Of a stretch of 64,000 nucleotides of DNA, positions 46,631 through 56,544 are shown piece by piece. Position 1 is the first letter of the stretch; each line of letters begins with the position of its first letter. The notes beneath the pieces were generated by a model. It had not been told where the DNA came from. It did no database searches and was given only the letters and a program-made list of their open reading frames with translations. This stretch comes from Erwinia sorbitola (GTDB taxonomy: Bacteria > Pseudomonadota > Gammaproteobacteria > Enterobacterales > Enterobacteriaceae): contig NZ_CP046509.1 in NCBI RefSeq assembly GCF_009738185.1, forward strand, positions 310,001-374,000, read 5' to 3'. The position numbers and the translations under genes are program-made.

Positions 46631-46994
46631 GTTACTGCTCCTTTGTCGGTTTTTTGTACTACAGCAAATTGTAGGGGTATTTCAATTTTATTACCGTGAT
46701 TACCCGCAACTTCCGTATCAGGGCCGGGGGATGCCACGATCGCGCGCAGTTTACACCCGCCAGAATGTAGCGAAAGAGTTAAAAAGGAAAAATGAGAAGC
46801 TGCCCCTGCTTCGATGAAAAGAAACCGCACTTGTTGCATTCATAGTGCTAACCCGGAGGGTATTGGCAGTGGTAAATTTCAGACTTTAGCGAAATGAGTG
46901 GTGGAAAACTCGGCATTTTGTGACGGGAGTGTCGTAATGTCTTTGCCGAAAAATAGCGCGGGGAGGGATGAGAATTGGCGATAAAAGAGAAGAA
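46631..46994. other. Intergenic region upstream of pckA
   Basis: About 360 bp between the hslO terminator and pckA. It must contain the pckA promoter. A short open frame on the plus strand shows no coding features. I see no operator I can name with confidence. Confidence 0.45.
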
Positions 46995-47013
46995 GGCCGG
47001 AGATTATCCGGCC
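46983..47013 (-). terminator. Rho-independent terminator of hslRO
   Basis: On the minus strand GGCCGG (47013-47008) pairs with CCGGCC (47000-46995) around ATAATCT, followed by a T-rich tail (TTCTTCTCTTTT). Confidence 0.82.
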
Positions 47014-47021
47014 CCTGGCGA

Positions 47022-47900
47022 TTAATGGATCTGCTTATCACCGGCCGCAGAATCATTACGGATCGCGGCAATATCAACGGCATCGTAGACGTAGTGATTG
47101 CCACAGTAGTCGCAGTGCATATCGATCTCGCCATCTTCCGCCAGAATCTGATCTACTTCCTCGGGTGGAAGCGTGTTCAGCACGTCGCCGCAGCGTTCAC
47201 GAGAACAGGTGCATTTAAAGCTGACGTTTTGCGGTTCGAACAGCGTCACCTCTTCCTGATGGTAGAGACGCCACAGCACATCATTAGCTGGCAGGCCGAG
47301 CAGCTCTTCCGCTTTAATCGTCTCAGTCAGCGTGGCCAGATGGTTGAACTCATCCAGGCTGGCGTCCTGAGCTGGCAGTACCTGCAACAGAATACCGGCC
47401 GCACCCGCTGGGGACTCCGCATTACCGGTGCGGATAAACAGACGGGTTGGCAGCTGCTCTGAGCGCATAAAGTAATCTTCCAGGCAGGCGGAGAGGGTGT
47501 CACCTTCCAGGCCGACAACGCCCTGGTAGCGTTCACCCTCTTTCGGTGAAATAGTGATCACCAGATAGCCGTTGCCGACCATCTCTTTCAGGCTGCTGCC
47601 GTCGGCAATCTCACCCTGCATACGTGCAACGCCGCGCATTTCCTGATTATTATTGCCATTGATCACCGCCATGTTAAGCGGGCCATCGCCCTGCAACTGC
47701 ACCGTAATATCACCGTCAAATTTCAGGGTGGCGGTCAGCAGGCTGGTAGCGACCAGCAGTTCGCCAAGTACCTGCTGCACCGGCTGCGGGTAGTCATGAC
47801 CATCGATGATTTCCTGCCATGTCTGGGATACGGTGACCAGTTCACCGCGCACAGCGTGGTTCTCAAACAGGTAACGGTGCATTTGGTCTTGCTGGGACAT
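47022..47900 (-). CDS. hslO: Redox-regulated chaperone Hsp33
   Basis: Holdase activated by oxidation and unfolding. It has 292 residues, the E. coli length. The C-terminal zinc redox switch is C230-x-C232 in FKCTCSRE and C263-x-x-C266 in HCDYCGNHY; an extra C237 is near the first pair. It is the second gene of hslR-hslO, with a 22-bp gap, followed by a terminator. Confidence 0.97.
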   Translation of the reverse strand: MSQQDQMHRYLFENHAVRGELVTVSQTWQEIIDGHDYPQPVQQVLGELLVATSLLTATLKFDGDITVQLQGDGPLNMAVINGNNNQEMRGVARMQGEIADGSSLKEMVGNGYLVITISPKEGERYQGVVGLEGDTLSACLEDYFMRSEQLPTRLFIRTGNAESPAGAAGILLQVLPAQDASLDEFNHLATLTETIKAEELLGLPANDVLWRLYHQEEVTLFEPQNVSFKCTCSRERCGDVLNTLPPEEVDQILAEDGEIDMHCDYCGNHYVYDAVDIAAIRNDSAAGDKQIH

Positions 47901-47922
47901 AGTGTTTCTCTCAAGTGTGGCG

Positions 47923-48324
47923 TTATTCGTCGCCAGAATGTTTAAATTTCATCAGGTCACGACGTTCCTTTTTGTCCGGACGCCGGTCAGGATGCGGCAT
48001 GGTGAGAGCATTCATTTTGCGCGCCAGGGCTACTTTTTCCCGCTTCACAATACTCTCTTCCGTCTCACGGTATAGCTGCTGCGCAACGGTCGCCGGGCCA
48101 CGTTTGTCACTGACCGCTTCAATAACTACGGTGCGCTGATCGTTACCCTGGCGCAGCGTCAGTTCAGCAGCCACTTCAACCAGTTTACTGGGCTTACTGC
48201 GCTGACCGTTGTAGTGGACTTTGCCGCCTTCGATCATTTCGCGGGCGTCAGCGCGGGTTTTATAGAAGCGTGCGGCCCAGAGCCATTTATCGAGCCGTAC
48301 CCCTTCTGAGGGTTTCTCTTTCAT
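47923..48324 (-). CDS. hslR: Ribosome-associated heat shock protein Hsp15
   Basis: A 133-residue S4-domain protein that binds stalled 50S subunits carrying nascent chains. The S4 RNA-binding motif is VRLDKWLWAARFYKTRADAREMIEGGKVHYNG (about 8-40), and the C-terminal tail is highly basic. It is upstream of hslO in one operon. In E. coli yrfG (a HAD phosphatase) lies between igaA and hslR; here only 114 bp without a gene remain. Confidence 0.95.
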   Translation of the reverse strand: MKEKPSEGVRLDKWLWAARFYKTRADAREMIEGGKVHYNGQRSKPSKLVEVAAELTLRQGNDQRTVVIEAVSDKRGPATVAQQLYRETEESIVKREKVALARKMNALTMPHPDRRPDKKERRDLMKFKHSGDE

Positions 48325-48438
48325 CGCTGCTCCTTGTGGGAATACCCCTATATAGGGTTACCCCTGCCGGGTTTCAAGTCACCGGATGGGGGCATACAGG
48401 ATTATAGGGGGAAGGAGTTAAAAATAGCACATACCGGC

Positions 48439-50577
48439 TTAAAACAGCGGGCGTACAGTCTGGATATCATTAATCGAGTGGTTAAAGCATTTCTCGTAAT
48501 ACTGATGAATTTCCATCATGCGGATACGATGACGATGGATGCGGCGCAGCGCCAGCAGAGTGTTAATCACCAGGCACAGGGAGAGCGCCAGCAGCAGCAG
48601 GCTGCTACCGAGATAGTGCCATAAGGTGATGGTGTCTGGCTCACTGTGCAGCGCGATATGGCGCGTACCGTTGGCGTCGGTGGTGATGCTGGTAATAATA
48701 CCACTGGCGCTAAACGGCGTGTGCAGCAGCATCCCTGCCAGGCGTTGCAGCTCTGGCCACTGTTCCGGTGCATTGTAATCAAACAGCGAGGCTGTCGGAG
48801 CAGGCTGATTGACCAGCTGGCGGCCTTCATCGCTGAGGATCAGGAAGCCACCCGGCGGCGGGCTGTTCAGCGCTTCCGCAGCCCGGCGCGTTTCACGATA
48901 GAAGAAAGATGAGGTGGCAGTATTGACCAGGTTCTCCAGCGCTTCGGCGCTGACCGGCCTCAGCAGCACGTTCATGCCGTTGAGCGCCCCGGAGTTAGCG
49001 CGATGCACCAGGGTTTGCCAGTCTTTGGCATTGCCGAGATTCACCAGCGCATTCTTCAGGCGCACACAGTCCTGATCCTGATTACACAGATCCTCAGTTT
49101 TTTGCACGATGTCGGAAAAATCATCCAGCAGGATCATGCCTGATTTTTGAATGGCGGTAGCCAGCTGCGGGTTAAGCTTGGGATCGGTGCTGCTCTGCGG
49201 ATGAAGTTGCAGCCGCGTGGTATCCAGCAGCGCGGTAGCTTTATCGATAATATCGGACTGCGGCAGGGGCAGGGGATCGGCTTTATTCCAATATACGGCG
49301 GAGCAGTCGAACGGCATAAAGGCGTAGCTGCGGTTACCCTGATAGATTGCCGGAATTGAGCACATTCCCGTCCCTTTCACTTTCAGGCTATCGCCCACAT
49401 GCAGTGGAACGTTTTCCAGGGCGCTGACCTGTGTGACCTGAAGGCTTTCAGTGCCTTTAATCCATGCCAGACTTAATTTGAGCGGCATGCTCAACGGGAT
49501 CCAGGTGATCAGCAGCACCAGCACCAGCAAAGAGCCGGCAGCCAGCACGATATTTTTGCGCCAGCGCTGAATAGGGAAATTGCGTACCTCATCCTGTAAG
49601 GAGAGGAAGCGCCCCTGGCGGACGACCTGACGATTAAGGTAGATGTCGATATCGGTAGTCTGACCCAAATCCTGGGTCACATAGCTTTGCCAGTGCGGTG
49701 GATAGATTAAATCAATGATACCCAGCGAGATATTACTTATCTGGCCCTGGTTGGACTCACCAAACAGCCCCCAGCGTTTAGGTGCGCCGCGCAGGCAATG
49801 AATATCACGCAGGTCTTTCTCTGTAGGACGCCGATAGAGTAACCAGATACTGACCAGGATCATGCTGAACCCAGCAATAACCAGCCACGGCATCAGTACC
49901 AGCGGGCCGACCAGGCTGAGGAAAAAGAGCAGCATACCGGTGCTGATAAGCAGGGCCTCGCGGGTGCCATCCGGGCGGCTTAATGCATACTCTTCCAGGC
50001 TCTCTTTGCGCACGCGGAGCAGCTCGACATTTTCACCCTCTTCCTTGCGGATTGAGGCATTCTGCCCGGTCGCACGCACCATCGGCGCTAGCGAAGGCGC
50101 TTCCCAACGGTACTGGGTGAGCGAGTGCCCGTTCAGCGAGATCACCAGCGGAATAGTTTGCGTCTTAATCAGCTCAACGTAGTTCTCTTCCGCGATGTAT
50201 TGCTCCCATAATGGCGGCAGATGCACTTCAACGGCATCAAGGTAGTAGCGCCATTTGTGCTTATCGTCGGTGGAAAGTCCGTAGCGGGTAATTGAGCGGG
50301 TGACGGGATAAACATTGTTACTTTGAGAGGTGAGAACCAGTTGCTCTGGTGAACTGCTGGCACCGGTGGGCTGGGTGCCGTTACGATCGTTGGCCTGCAT
50401 TGAGACGTAGCGCTCTACCGCTGCGCGCTCTTCGTCGCTCAGTTTACGATAGGGGGGGCTGACAAATGGCAGTGGTTTCGCCAACGGCGGACGATGCCGC
50501 ATAGCGTACCAAAAAAAACAACCTGCCGTTACCGAGCAGGCCAGCATCACAGCCAATATGATGACTATTGTGCTCAT
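48439..50577 (-). CDS. igaA: Rcs phosphorelay inhibitor IgaA (YrfF)
   Basis: Inner-membrane protein that restrains the Rcs envelope-stress system by contacting RcsD; essential in Salmonella unless Rcs is disabled. It has 712 residues (E. coli 711). Hydrophobic segments lie near residues 3-22, 205-250, 340-360 and 655-680, giving a large cytosolic part and a large periplasmic part. C-terminal text includes LRRIHRHRIRMMEIHQYYEKCFN. It is divergent from nudE, as in E. coli. Confidence 0.94.
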   Translation of the reverse strand: MSTIVIILAVMLACSVTAGCFFWYAMRHRPPLAKPLPFVSPPYRKLSDEERAAVERYVSMQANDRNGTQPTGASSSPEQLVLTSQSNNVYPVTRSITRYGLSTDDKHKWRYYLDAVEVHLPPLWEQYIAEENYVELIKTQTIPLVISLNGHSLTQYRWEAPSLAPMVRATGQNASIRKEEGENVELLRVRKESLEEYALSRPDGTREALLISTGMLLFFLSLVGPLVLMPWLVIAGFSMILVSIWLLYRRPTEKDLRDIHCLRGAPKRWGLFGESNQGQISNISLGIIDLIYPPHWQSYVTQDLGQTTDIDIYLNRQVVRQGRFLSLQDEVRNFPIQRWRKNIVLAAGSLLVLVLLITWIPLSMPLKLSLAWIKGTESLQVTQVSALENVPLHVGDSLKVKGTGMCSIPAIYQGNRSYAFMPFDCSAVYWNKADPLPLPQSDIIDKATALLDTTRLQLHPQSSTDPKLNPQLATAIQKSGMILLDDFSDIVQKTEDLCNQDQDCVRLKNALVNLGNAKDWQTLVHRANSGALNGMNVLLRPVSAEALENLVNTATSSFFYRETRRAAEALNSPPPGGFLILSDEGRQLVNQPAPTASLFDYNAPEQWPELQRLAGMLLHTPFSASGIITSITTDANGTRHIALHSEPDTITLWHYLGSSLLLLALSLCLVINTLLALRRIHRHRIRMMEIHQYYEKCFNHSINDIQTVRPLF

Positions 50578-50974
50578 GCTCCCCTCATTCTTGCCACGAT
50601 GCTCCTGTCATTCCTCTCGCATAAAATTGTGGTCAATACCGGCCAATAATGGCGAGTGAAGACAGTTTTTGGCAATTCACTGTGTGATTAAAAATAGCGC
50701 TAAAAATCATAAAATTAGAATAATTGTATAGCATGGCCGACGGTGATGTTACCAGGCATTTGGCATAACAGATATCGGCATAATCCTATTTTTTAGCCAT
50801 CTGATTGACTTTCTATGAAAGATTTTCCCCATGTTAACAATGATTTGTTATAAATAAGTAAAATGATTCATGCGATGATTGGATTCGTGCGGCACCTGCC
50901 GCACAATGGGCGATAACACACCCGCGTATGTTTACCGGGTATGACGTTAACCTTTTCGGCTTTCCGCTGGGGCC
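50578..50974. other. Divergent intergenic region between igaA and nudE
   Basis: About 400 bp, AT-rich between 50640 and 50880, with TTATAAATAAG near 50850 as a possible -10 region for nudE. No gene, RNA or operator that I can identify. Confidence 0.45.
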
Positions 50975-51544
50975 ATGATGACCAGACAATTACAGAAACC
51001 TGCCATCCTCAATGTTGAGGTTGTGGCACATTCCAAACTGTTCACGATAGAAGCCGTGGACTTAACGTTCAGCAATGGCGTGCGTCGCGTGTATGAACGT
51101 ATGCGATCGTCTGGCCGTGAAGCCGTAATGATCGTTCCGATTATCGACGACCATCTGATCCTGATCCAGGAGTATGCCGTCGGACTGGAAAGTTACGAAC
51201 TGGGTTTCCCTAAAGGATTGATTGATCCGGGTGAAACGCCGTTTGAAGCTGCCAACCGTGAGCTGAAAGAAGAAGTGGGATTCGGCGCTGACAGGCTGTC
51301 GACGCTGGGAAAACTGACAATGGCACCCTCCTATTTTTCCAGCCAGATGAATATCGTGGTGGCAGAGGGACTTTATCCTGAGCAGCTGGAAGGGGACGAA
51401 CCCGAGCCGCTACCGCAGCTGCGCTGGCCGTTGGATAATCTGCTGGCGTTGCTGGATGAACCCGATTTTCGCGAGGCGCGCAATGTCAGCGCACTATTCC
51501 TGGTCAGAGAGTGGCTGGTGAAGCAGGGCAGATTACGCTACTGA
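50975..51544 (+). CDS. nudE: ADP compounds hydrolase NudE
   Basis: Nudix pyrophosphatase acting on ADP-ribose, Ap3A and NADH. It has 189 residues, or 188 from the second ATG at 50978, which aligns better with E. coli NudE (186). The Nudix box is complete: GLIDPGETPFEAANRELKEE followed by VGFG. The ribosome site is poor. It lies convergent to mrcA across a shared bidirectional terminator. Confidence 0.94.
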   Translation: MMTRQLQKPAILNVEVVAHSKLFTIEAVDLTFSNGVRRVYERMRSSGREAVMIVPIIDDHLILIQEYAVGLESYELGFPKGLIDPGETPFEAANRELKEEVGFGADRLSTLGKLTMAPSYFSSQMNIVVAEGLYPEQLEGDEPEPLPQLRWPLDNLLALLDEPDFREARNVSALFLVREWLVKQGRLRY

Positions 51545-51580
51545 AAAGGGCCAGGTATGGCTGAATCCTGCGGGTGAAAT

Positions 51581-51614
51581 AAAAAGGCCGGGCAACATAT
51601 TGCCCGGCCTTTTT
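51581..51614. terminator. Bidirectional terminator between nudE and mrcA
   Basis: AAAAAGGCCGGGCA and TGCCCGGCCTTTTT pair almost perfectly around ACATAT, giving a T run on either strand. It serves both convergent genes. Confidence 0.93.
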
Positions 51615-51617
51615 GCA

Positions 51618-54170
51618 TCAGAACAACTCGTGACTTTCGCCGTTGTCCATCAGCGTGGTGCCGACGTCATGAACGGAATACTCTGTGGGCTGTGTGCCGT
51701 TGATAAAGTACTCTGCACGGCTGTTGCCGCTACCGTTCGATAGTTTGCCGGTGCTGCGGTCAATATTAACCGTCACGATGCCCTCTGGCGGTGTCAGCGG
51801 CTCTACCGGCACGCCATCCAGTGCGGACTTCATATAATCATCCCACGCTGGCTGGGCGCTCTTGGCACCGCCCTCATAGCCGGAGATCTGATCTTTAATT
51901 GCGCCAGATGCGGTGGTACGCCCCAGATCGCGGCGATGATCGTCAAAACCGATCCACACCGAAGTGACAACCCCAGGTCCGTAACCCGAGAACCAGGCGT
52001 CTTTCGAACTGTTGGTAGTACCTGTTTTGCCACCGATATCGTTACGCTTGAGGTCGCGACCAGCGCGCCAGCCCGTTCCCATCCAGCCCGGCTCACCAAA
52101 CACGTTTGAGTTCAGTGCGCTTTTGATCAGGAAGGCCAGCGGAGTGTTAATGACGTGTGGTGCGTACTGCTGCTCACTGTTCGGCTGGCTCTGCTGGGGA
52201 ACCTGCTCCAGCTGCGGCTGCGGTACGGCAACGTTATTACCTTCGGCCGATATCGCCGGGTTTTCCACGCTATCTTCACTCAGCGCCACGGCCTTTTGCG
52301 TATCGCCATAGATCACCGGCAGATTGCACTCAGGGCAGGCCACTTTTGGTTTGGCTTCGAAAAGGTGATTGCCCTCTTCATCGTCGATTCGGGTGATGAA
52401 GTACGGATCAACCAGGAAGCCGCCGTTTGCCATTACCGAGTAGCCACGCACCATCTGCAACGGAGTGAATGAGGCTGAACCCAGAGCAAGGGATTCGGTG
52501 TGGACGATATTTTCCGCAGGGAAGCCAAAGCGCTGCAAATATTCTGCCGCGTAATCAACGCCCATCGCACGCATCGCGCGCACCATCACTACGTTCTTCG
52601 ACTCACCTAATCCCTGACGCAGACGAATCGGGCCAGCGTAGGTATTCGGGGAGTTTTTCGGGCGCCAGTCAGCACCGGCACCGGCATCCCAGCGGGAAAT
52701 CGGCATATCGTTGAGCATTGATGCCAGCGTCAGACCGCGATCCATTGCAGCGGTGTACAGGAACGGTTTGATATTGGAACCGACCTGACGCAACGCCTGA
52801 GTTGCACGGTTAAACTTGCTCAGGTTGAAGTCAAAACCGCCCACAAGGGCGCGCACGGCACCGTCATGCGGGTCAAGAGATACCAGCGAGGAGTTTACAT
52901 CCGGCACCTGGGCCAGCTGCCAGTCGTTATCGACTTTACGCACCCAAATTTGCTGGCCTGGCTGCAATACCTGGCTAACCGAACGTGGTGTGGCACCTTG
53001 CAGCGTATCTGACTTAAACGGGCGCGCCCAGCGCACGCTGGCGAGGTTGAGTGCCGCGTTGCTGCCGTCACGCATAATCACAGTGGCTTCATCGCTGCTG
53101 GTTTTGGTCACTACCGCCGGGAACAGTGGGCCATAGACCGGCAGAGACTTCAGCGTTTTCATAATTTCGCTGTGACCCCACTCAGGCTCACCTACTTTCC
53201 ACAACACGTTCGCCGGACCACGATAGCCATGGCGCATATCATAGGCAATTACGTTGTCCTGAACCGATTTCTGCGCTGCCAGCTGGAGCTTGCGGGTGAC
53301 GGTGGTGTAGACCTTGTAGCCATCGGTATAAGCGTTCTCACCGTAGCGCTTGATCATCTCCTGGCGCACCATCTCAGTCAGATACGGCGCTGAGAAGGCG
53401 ATCTCCGGCACATGATAGTTCGCCACCAGAGGTTCGCTGCGTGCTTCGTTGTATTGTGCCTGAGTGATGTAACGCTGGTCGAGCATACGTGCCAGCACGG
53501 TATTGCGACGCTGCACGGCACGGTCAAGTGAGTAGAGCGGGTTAAAGGTCGACGGTGCTTTTGGCAGGCCGGCGATCATCGCGATCTCACTCAGCGTCAG
53601 TTCATCAACATTTTTACCAAAATAAACCTGTGCTGCCGCGCCCACGCCGTATGCACGGTAACCAAGGTAGATTTTGTTCAGATAGAGCTCAAGGATCTCA
53701 TCCTTGCTCATCATCTGTTCAATGCGAATGGCGAGAAACGCCTCCTTGACCTTACGTATCAGCGTACGTTCAGGGCTGAGGAAGAAGTTACGCGCCAGCT
53801 GCTGAGTGATGGTACTGGCACCCTGCGATGCATGGCCAGAAACCAGCGCAATGCTGGCTGCACGGAAAATACCAATCGGGTCGACGCCGTGATGCTCATA
53901 GAAACGGCTGTCTTCCGTCGCGATAAAAGCCTTCACCATTTGCGGCGGGATTTGTTGCAGCGTCAGTGGAATACGGCGTTTCTCGCCGTACTGCGCGATA
54001 AGCTCGTTATCTGCGCTGTAGACCTGCATTGGCGTCTGCAGACGCACATCTTTCAGCGTGGCAACATCCGGGAGCTGCGGCTCTATGTATTTGTAGAGAC
54101 CATATATCGAGCCAGCTCCCAGCAGAATGCAACACACTGCAAGGATCAATAAATACTTTACGAACTTCAC
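51618..54170 (-). CDS. mrcA: Penicillin-binding protein 1A
   Basis: Bifunctional peptidoglycan synthase. A GTG start at 54170 gives VKFVKYLLILAVCCILLGAG, which lines up with the start of E. coli PBP1A and yields 850 residues, the E. coli length; an ATG six codons upstream (54188) is possible. The N-terminal anchor helix is followed by the GT51 transglycosylase (catalytic E86 in ATEDSRFYEHHG; GASTITQQLARN), an OB-like insert, and the transpeptidase with S465 in SNIKPF and KTGTTNSSKD. It is divergent from hofM. Confidence 0.95.
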   Translation of the reverse strand: MKFVKYLLILAVCCILLGAGSIYGLYKYIEPQLPDVATLKDVRLQTPMQVYSADNELIAQYGEKRRIPLTLQQIPPQMVKAFIATEDSRFYEHHGVDPIGIFRAASIALVSGHASQGASTITQQLARNFFLSPERTLIRKVKEAFLAIRIEQMMSKDEILELYLNKIYLGYRAYGVGAAAQVYFGKNVDELTLSEIAMIAGLPKAPSTFNPLYSLDRAVQRRNTVLARMLDQRYITQAQYNEARSEPLVANYHVPEIAFSAPYLTEMVRQEMIKRYGENAYTDGYKVYTTVTRKLQLAAQKSVQDNVIAYDMRHGYRGPANVLWKVGEPEWGHSEIMKTLKSLPVYGPLFPAVVTKTSSDEATVIMRDGSNAALNLASVRWARPFKSDTLQGATPRSVSQVLQPGQQIWVRKVDNDWQLAQVPDVNSSLVSLDPHDGAVRALVGGFDFNLSKFNRATQALRQVGSNIKPFLYTAAMDRGLTLASMLNDMPISRWDAGAGADWRPKNSPNTYAGPIRLRQGLGESKNVVMVRAMRAMGVDYAAEYLQRFGFPAENIVHTESLALGSASFTPLQMVRGYSVMANGGFLVDPYFITRIDDEEGNHLFEAKPKVACPECNLPVIYGDTQKAVALSEDSVENPAISAEGNNVAVPQPQLEQVPQQSQPNSEQQYAPHVINTPLAFLIKSALNSNVFGEPGWMGTGWRAGRDLKRNDIGGKTGTTNSSKDAWFSGYGPGVVTSVWIGFDDHRRDLGRTTASGAIKDQISGYEGGAKSAQPAWDDYMKSALDGVPVEPLTPPEGIVTVNIDRSTGKLSNGSGNSRAEYFINGTQPTEYSVHDVGTTLMDNGESHELF

Positions 54171-54286
54171 CTGATATTTCCCATTCAAAGTCGGTTGGGC
54201 AGTTTATAAACAATCGCGCGGTAGTATAAAGGCAACCCTGTACCTTGGATACGTCCTTTTCAACAGACGATAAGGAGATCGCGTCA

Positions 54287-55114
54287 ATGGCTTTCAAGAC
54301 ATGGCAAGTCGGGCTGGATATTCAAAACGGGCAACTCTGCGCCCTGGGCATCCAGCGCCGCCGGAACGGCTGGCAGCTACGCCACTGGTGGCACCATACG
54401 TTGCCGCAAGATACGTTAAGAAATGGCCTGGTGCAACGCCCGGACGCCGTGGTGACATTACTGCAACGCTGGCGCAAACAACTTCCAGCCCGCATCTCGT
54501 TACGGGTGGGCTTTCCTCCGCAGCTGGTGATGCAGCGCCAGCTGGCGCAACCCGCCCTGCAATTACGAGAACCCGATCGTAGCAGTTACATCGTCGCTGC
54601 GGCGAGGCGATTTTTCCCATTCGCACCGGAGGCGCTGGCGCTGGACTACCGTTGCGGTCAAGACGATGGTGGGCCGGTGTATCTGACGGCGGCGCGGCAG
54701 GAAGCGTTAAAAAATTGGGTCGACTGCCTGCAACAGGCTTCGCTTACTCCTGATGTTCTGGAGTTGACTCCGGCGGCGCTGTTTGCGTTGGCCCGTACGC
54801 TGGCGCTGGACACCTCCGCTGCACTGGTTCATCGCCTGAGTGACCACTGGCTGTGGTATGCCCCGCACTCTGCTGAACATCCCTGGGGCTGGTGCTCGCT
54901 GGAGGAGGCAGCAGATTTTAACGCGCTTCAGCAGCGTTATTTACAGGACAGCAGCACCGTCTGGTACAGCACGGCGCTGGATGAGGCGCGGCCTGAAGGA
55001 ACCCGTGCGCTGTCGCCGCTGGCGGCCTTGCAGCTATATCAACCACCGCTGCCCCGCTATGACGGTGTTTTTTCCCTGGCCACTGGTCTGGCATTACGCC
55101 CGGAGGATCGCTGA
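54287..55114 (+). CDS. hofM: PilM-like DNA utilisation protein HofM
   Basis: Cytosolic actin-like assembly protein, homologous to PilM/ComA, of 275 residues. The ATG at 54287 follows AAGGAG; an upstream TTG in the same frame is not convincing. It is first in hofMNOPQ, genes that E. coli needs to use DNA as nutrient and that resemble the inner-membrane and secretin part of type IV pilus/competence systems. Its TGA overlaps the hofN ATG. It is divergent from mrcA. Confidence 0.88.
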   Translation: MAFKTWQVGLDIQNGQLCALGIQRRRNGWQLRHWWHHTLPQDTLRNGLVQRPDAVVTLLQRWRKQLPARISLRVGFPPQLVMQRQLAQPALQLREPDRSSYIVAAARRFFPFAPEALALDYRCGQDDGGPVYLTAARQEALKNWVDCLQQASLTPDVLELTPAALFALARTLALDTSAALVHRLSDHWLWYAPHSAEHPWGWCSLEEAADFNALQQRYLQDSSTVWYSTALDEARPEGTRALSPLAALQLYQPPLPRYDGVFSLATGLALRPEDR

Positions 55115-55659
55115 TGATATGGGTGAATTTATTACCCTGGCGACAGGCAGCGCAGCAGAAACGAGGTCGTATCTGGGGGATAGCCGGGGGAGCATTACTT
55201 CTGGTGCTTATGATGCTGCTGCTCAAGGGATATGCGCAGCGCAGTCTCAACCAGCAGCAACGTATTACGCTGGATCGTTTGAATACGGCAGTGGATGGCG
55301 CTCAGACCTTTTTGCTACGAGCGCAGGCCGCGCAGCAGCAGGTCAGAGAGCTGCAAGAGCAGCTGGAACAGCATCTGTTCAGGCAACAGCAGACGGTGCT
55401 ATGGCGTGATTTCGCCTATGCACTTGGCTCCCATTTCCCGCCGGGCACCTGGCTCAACACCCTGCATAAAACCCGTCATGAGGTGATGTTACGCGGAGTG
55501 GGGGCCAGCATCCTTGAGCTGCACCAGCTGCGCGATCGTCTGCGTCATGTCACGCTATTTGAACAGGTGAAGCTGGGGCCGATACAGCGCCTGCGCGCGC
55601 GCGAATTGGCGTTTGATATGCAGGCCGTGCCGGTCAGCTTATTGGTCGCGGGGCAATGA
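55114..55659 (+). CDS. hofN: PilN-like DNA utilisation protein HofN
   Basis: A 181-residue protein with the PilN pattern: a short N-terminal MIWVNLLPWR motif, one transmembrane helix (about 28-46) and a periplasmic coiled-coil part rich in Gln. It starts on the ATGA overlap with hofM and ends by overlapping hofO. It likely forms an inner-membrane complex with HofO. Confidence 0.88.
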   Translation: MIWVNLLPWRQAAQQKRGRIWGIAGGALLLVLMMLLLKGYAQRSLNQQQRITLDRLNTAVDGAQTFLLRAQAAQQQVRELQEQLEQHLFRQQQTVLWRDFAYALGSHFPPGTWLNTLHKTRHEVMLRGVGASILELHQLRDRLRHVTLFEQVKLGPIQRLRARELAFDMQAVPVSLLVAGQ

Positions 55660-56153
55660 TGCACCGCTGGCTGATTGGCTGGTTGCAGATAGCGGCCTGG
55701 CAGCGTCTGACCAGTTTCTCTATTGCTGCTCTGCTGCTGGCAACGCTGATATGGCTCGGCTGGCTGCGTCCTGGTTATCAACAGCAACAGCAGCTGGAAA
55801 AGCAGCGCCAGCAGCTGACTCAGCGTTATCACCAGCAGCGACGGCTGCTACAGGATATACCAGCGCTTTTCATCCTACAGCAGCAGGCAGAAAAGCTGAG
55901 AGCAGAGCTGCTCCCGGCGGAAAACAGGCCTTTTTCTCTGCCTGCGTTGCTCAATTCCAGCGGTGCGGTGCTGGAGTCCTGGCGTCCGTCCGGGCAGTGG
56001 GGCGAACTTACCGTGACGCTGGACTGGGTGCAGTTTCTGGCGCTGCTGGATTATCTTTCAGTACTGCAACCCGTACCACTTATTCCTCAATTCAGCCTGC
56101 AACGCAAAGAGCAACGGCTGCATCTGGTCATGGAATTAACTGATGAAAATTAA
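55656..56153 (+). CDS. hofO: PilO-like DNA utilisation protein HofO
   Basis: A 165-residue protein with one N-terminal transmembrane helix (about 21-39), then a Gln-rich coiled coil (QQQQQLEKQRQQL) and a small periplasmic domain. It is somewhat longer than my recollection of the E. coli protein (146). Two ATGs, 55656 and 55659, overlap the hofN stop. Its role is inferred from PilO. Confidence 0.85.
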   Translation: MMHRWLIGWLQIAAWQRLTSFSIAALLLATLIWLGWLRPGYQQQQQLEKQRQQLTQRYHQQRRLLQDIPALFILQQQAEKLRAELLPAENRPFSLPALLNSSGAVLESWRPSGQWGELTVTLDWVQFLALLDYLSVLQPVPLIPQFSLQRKEQRLHLVMELTDEN

Positions 56154-56544
56154 ACTGGCCTGGGGGGTGCTGCTGCTGGCGTTTCACAGCTGGGCGCGCG
56201 ATCCATTTTTCCCGCTGAATACCCTGCGCTGTCAGCCTGAGGAGGAGGCTGAATTTTCCTGGCGTCTGCTGGGGATTATCGGCCGCGAAGATCGCTATGA
56301 CGCATGGCTGGTTTCACCTCAGGGCAACACGCTGTGGCGACAGCAGGGCGATCCGCTGCCCGGCAGCCCCTGGCGGGTTGCCGGAATTGAGCAAGAGGCT
56401 GTCACGCTTACCATTTTACAGGAGTGCCAGCCGCCGCGGCGTCTGGCGTTGAAAGGACAACATAATGATCAGGATGATTTGCCTGTGGCTGGTTCTGATA
56501 ACCCCATTATCAGCGAGTCAGGCTCCCCTCTCACTGGCTTTTGA
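56143..56544 (+). CDS. hofP: PilP-like DNA utilisation protein HofP
   Basis: A 133-residue protein with a signal-like N-terminus (MKIKLAWGVLLLAFHSWA). The RDPFFPL motif right after it is typical of the PilP family that links the inner-membrane complex to the secretin. It overlaps hofO by 11 bp and hofQ by 80 bp, the longest gene overlap in the window. Confidence 0.85.
   Translation: MKIKLAWGVLLLAFHSWARDPFFPLNTLRCQPEEEAEFSWRLLGIIGREDRYDAWLVSPQGNTLWRQQGDPLPGSPWRVAGIEQEAVTLTILQECQPPRRLALKGQHNDQDDLPVAGSDNPIISESGSPLTGF

Noticed and set aside
46623..46817. A 64-residue frame upstream of pckA on the plus strand
   Set aside because: Basic, low-information sequence, starts within the pckA 5' end, no ribosome binding site.
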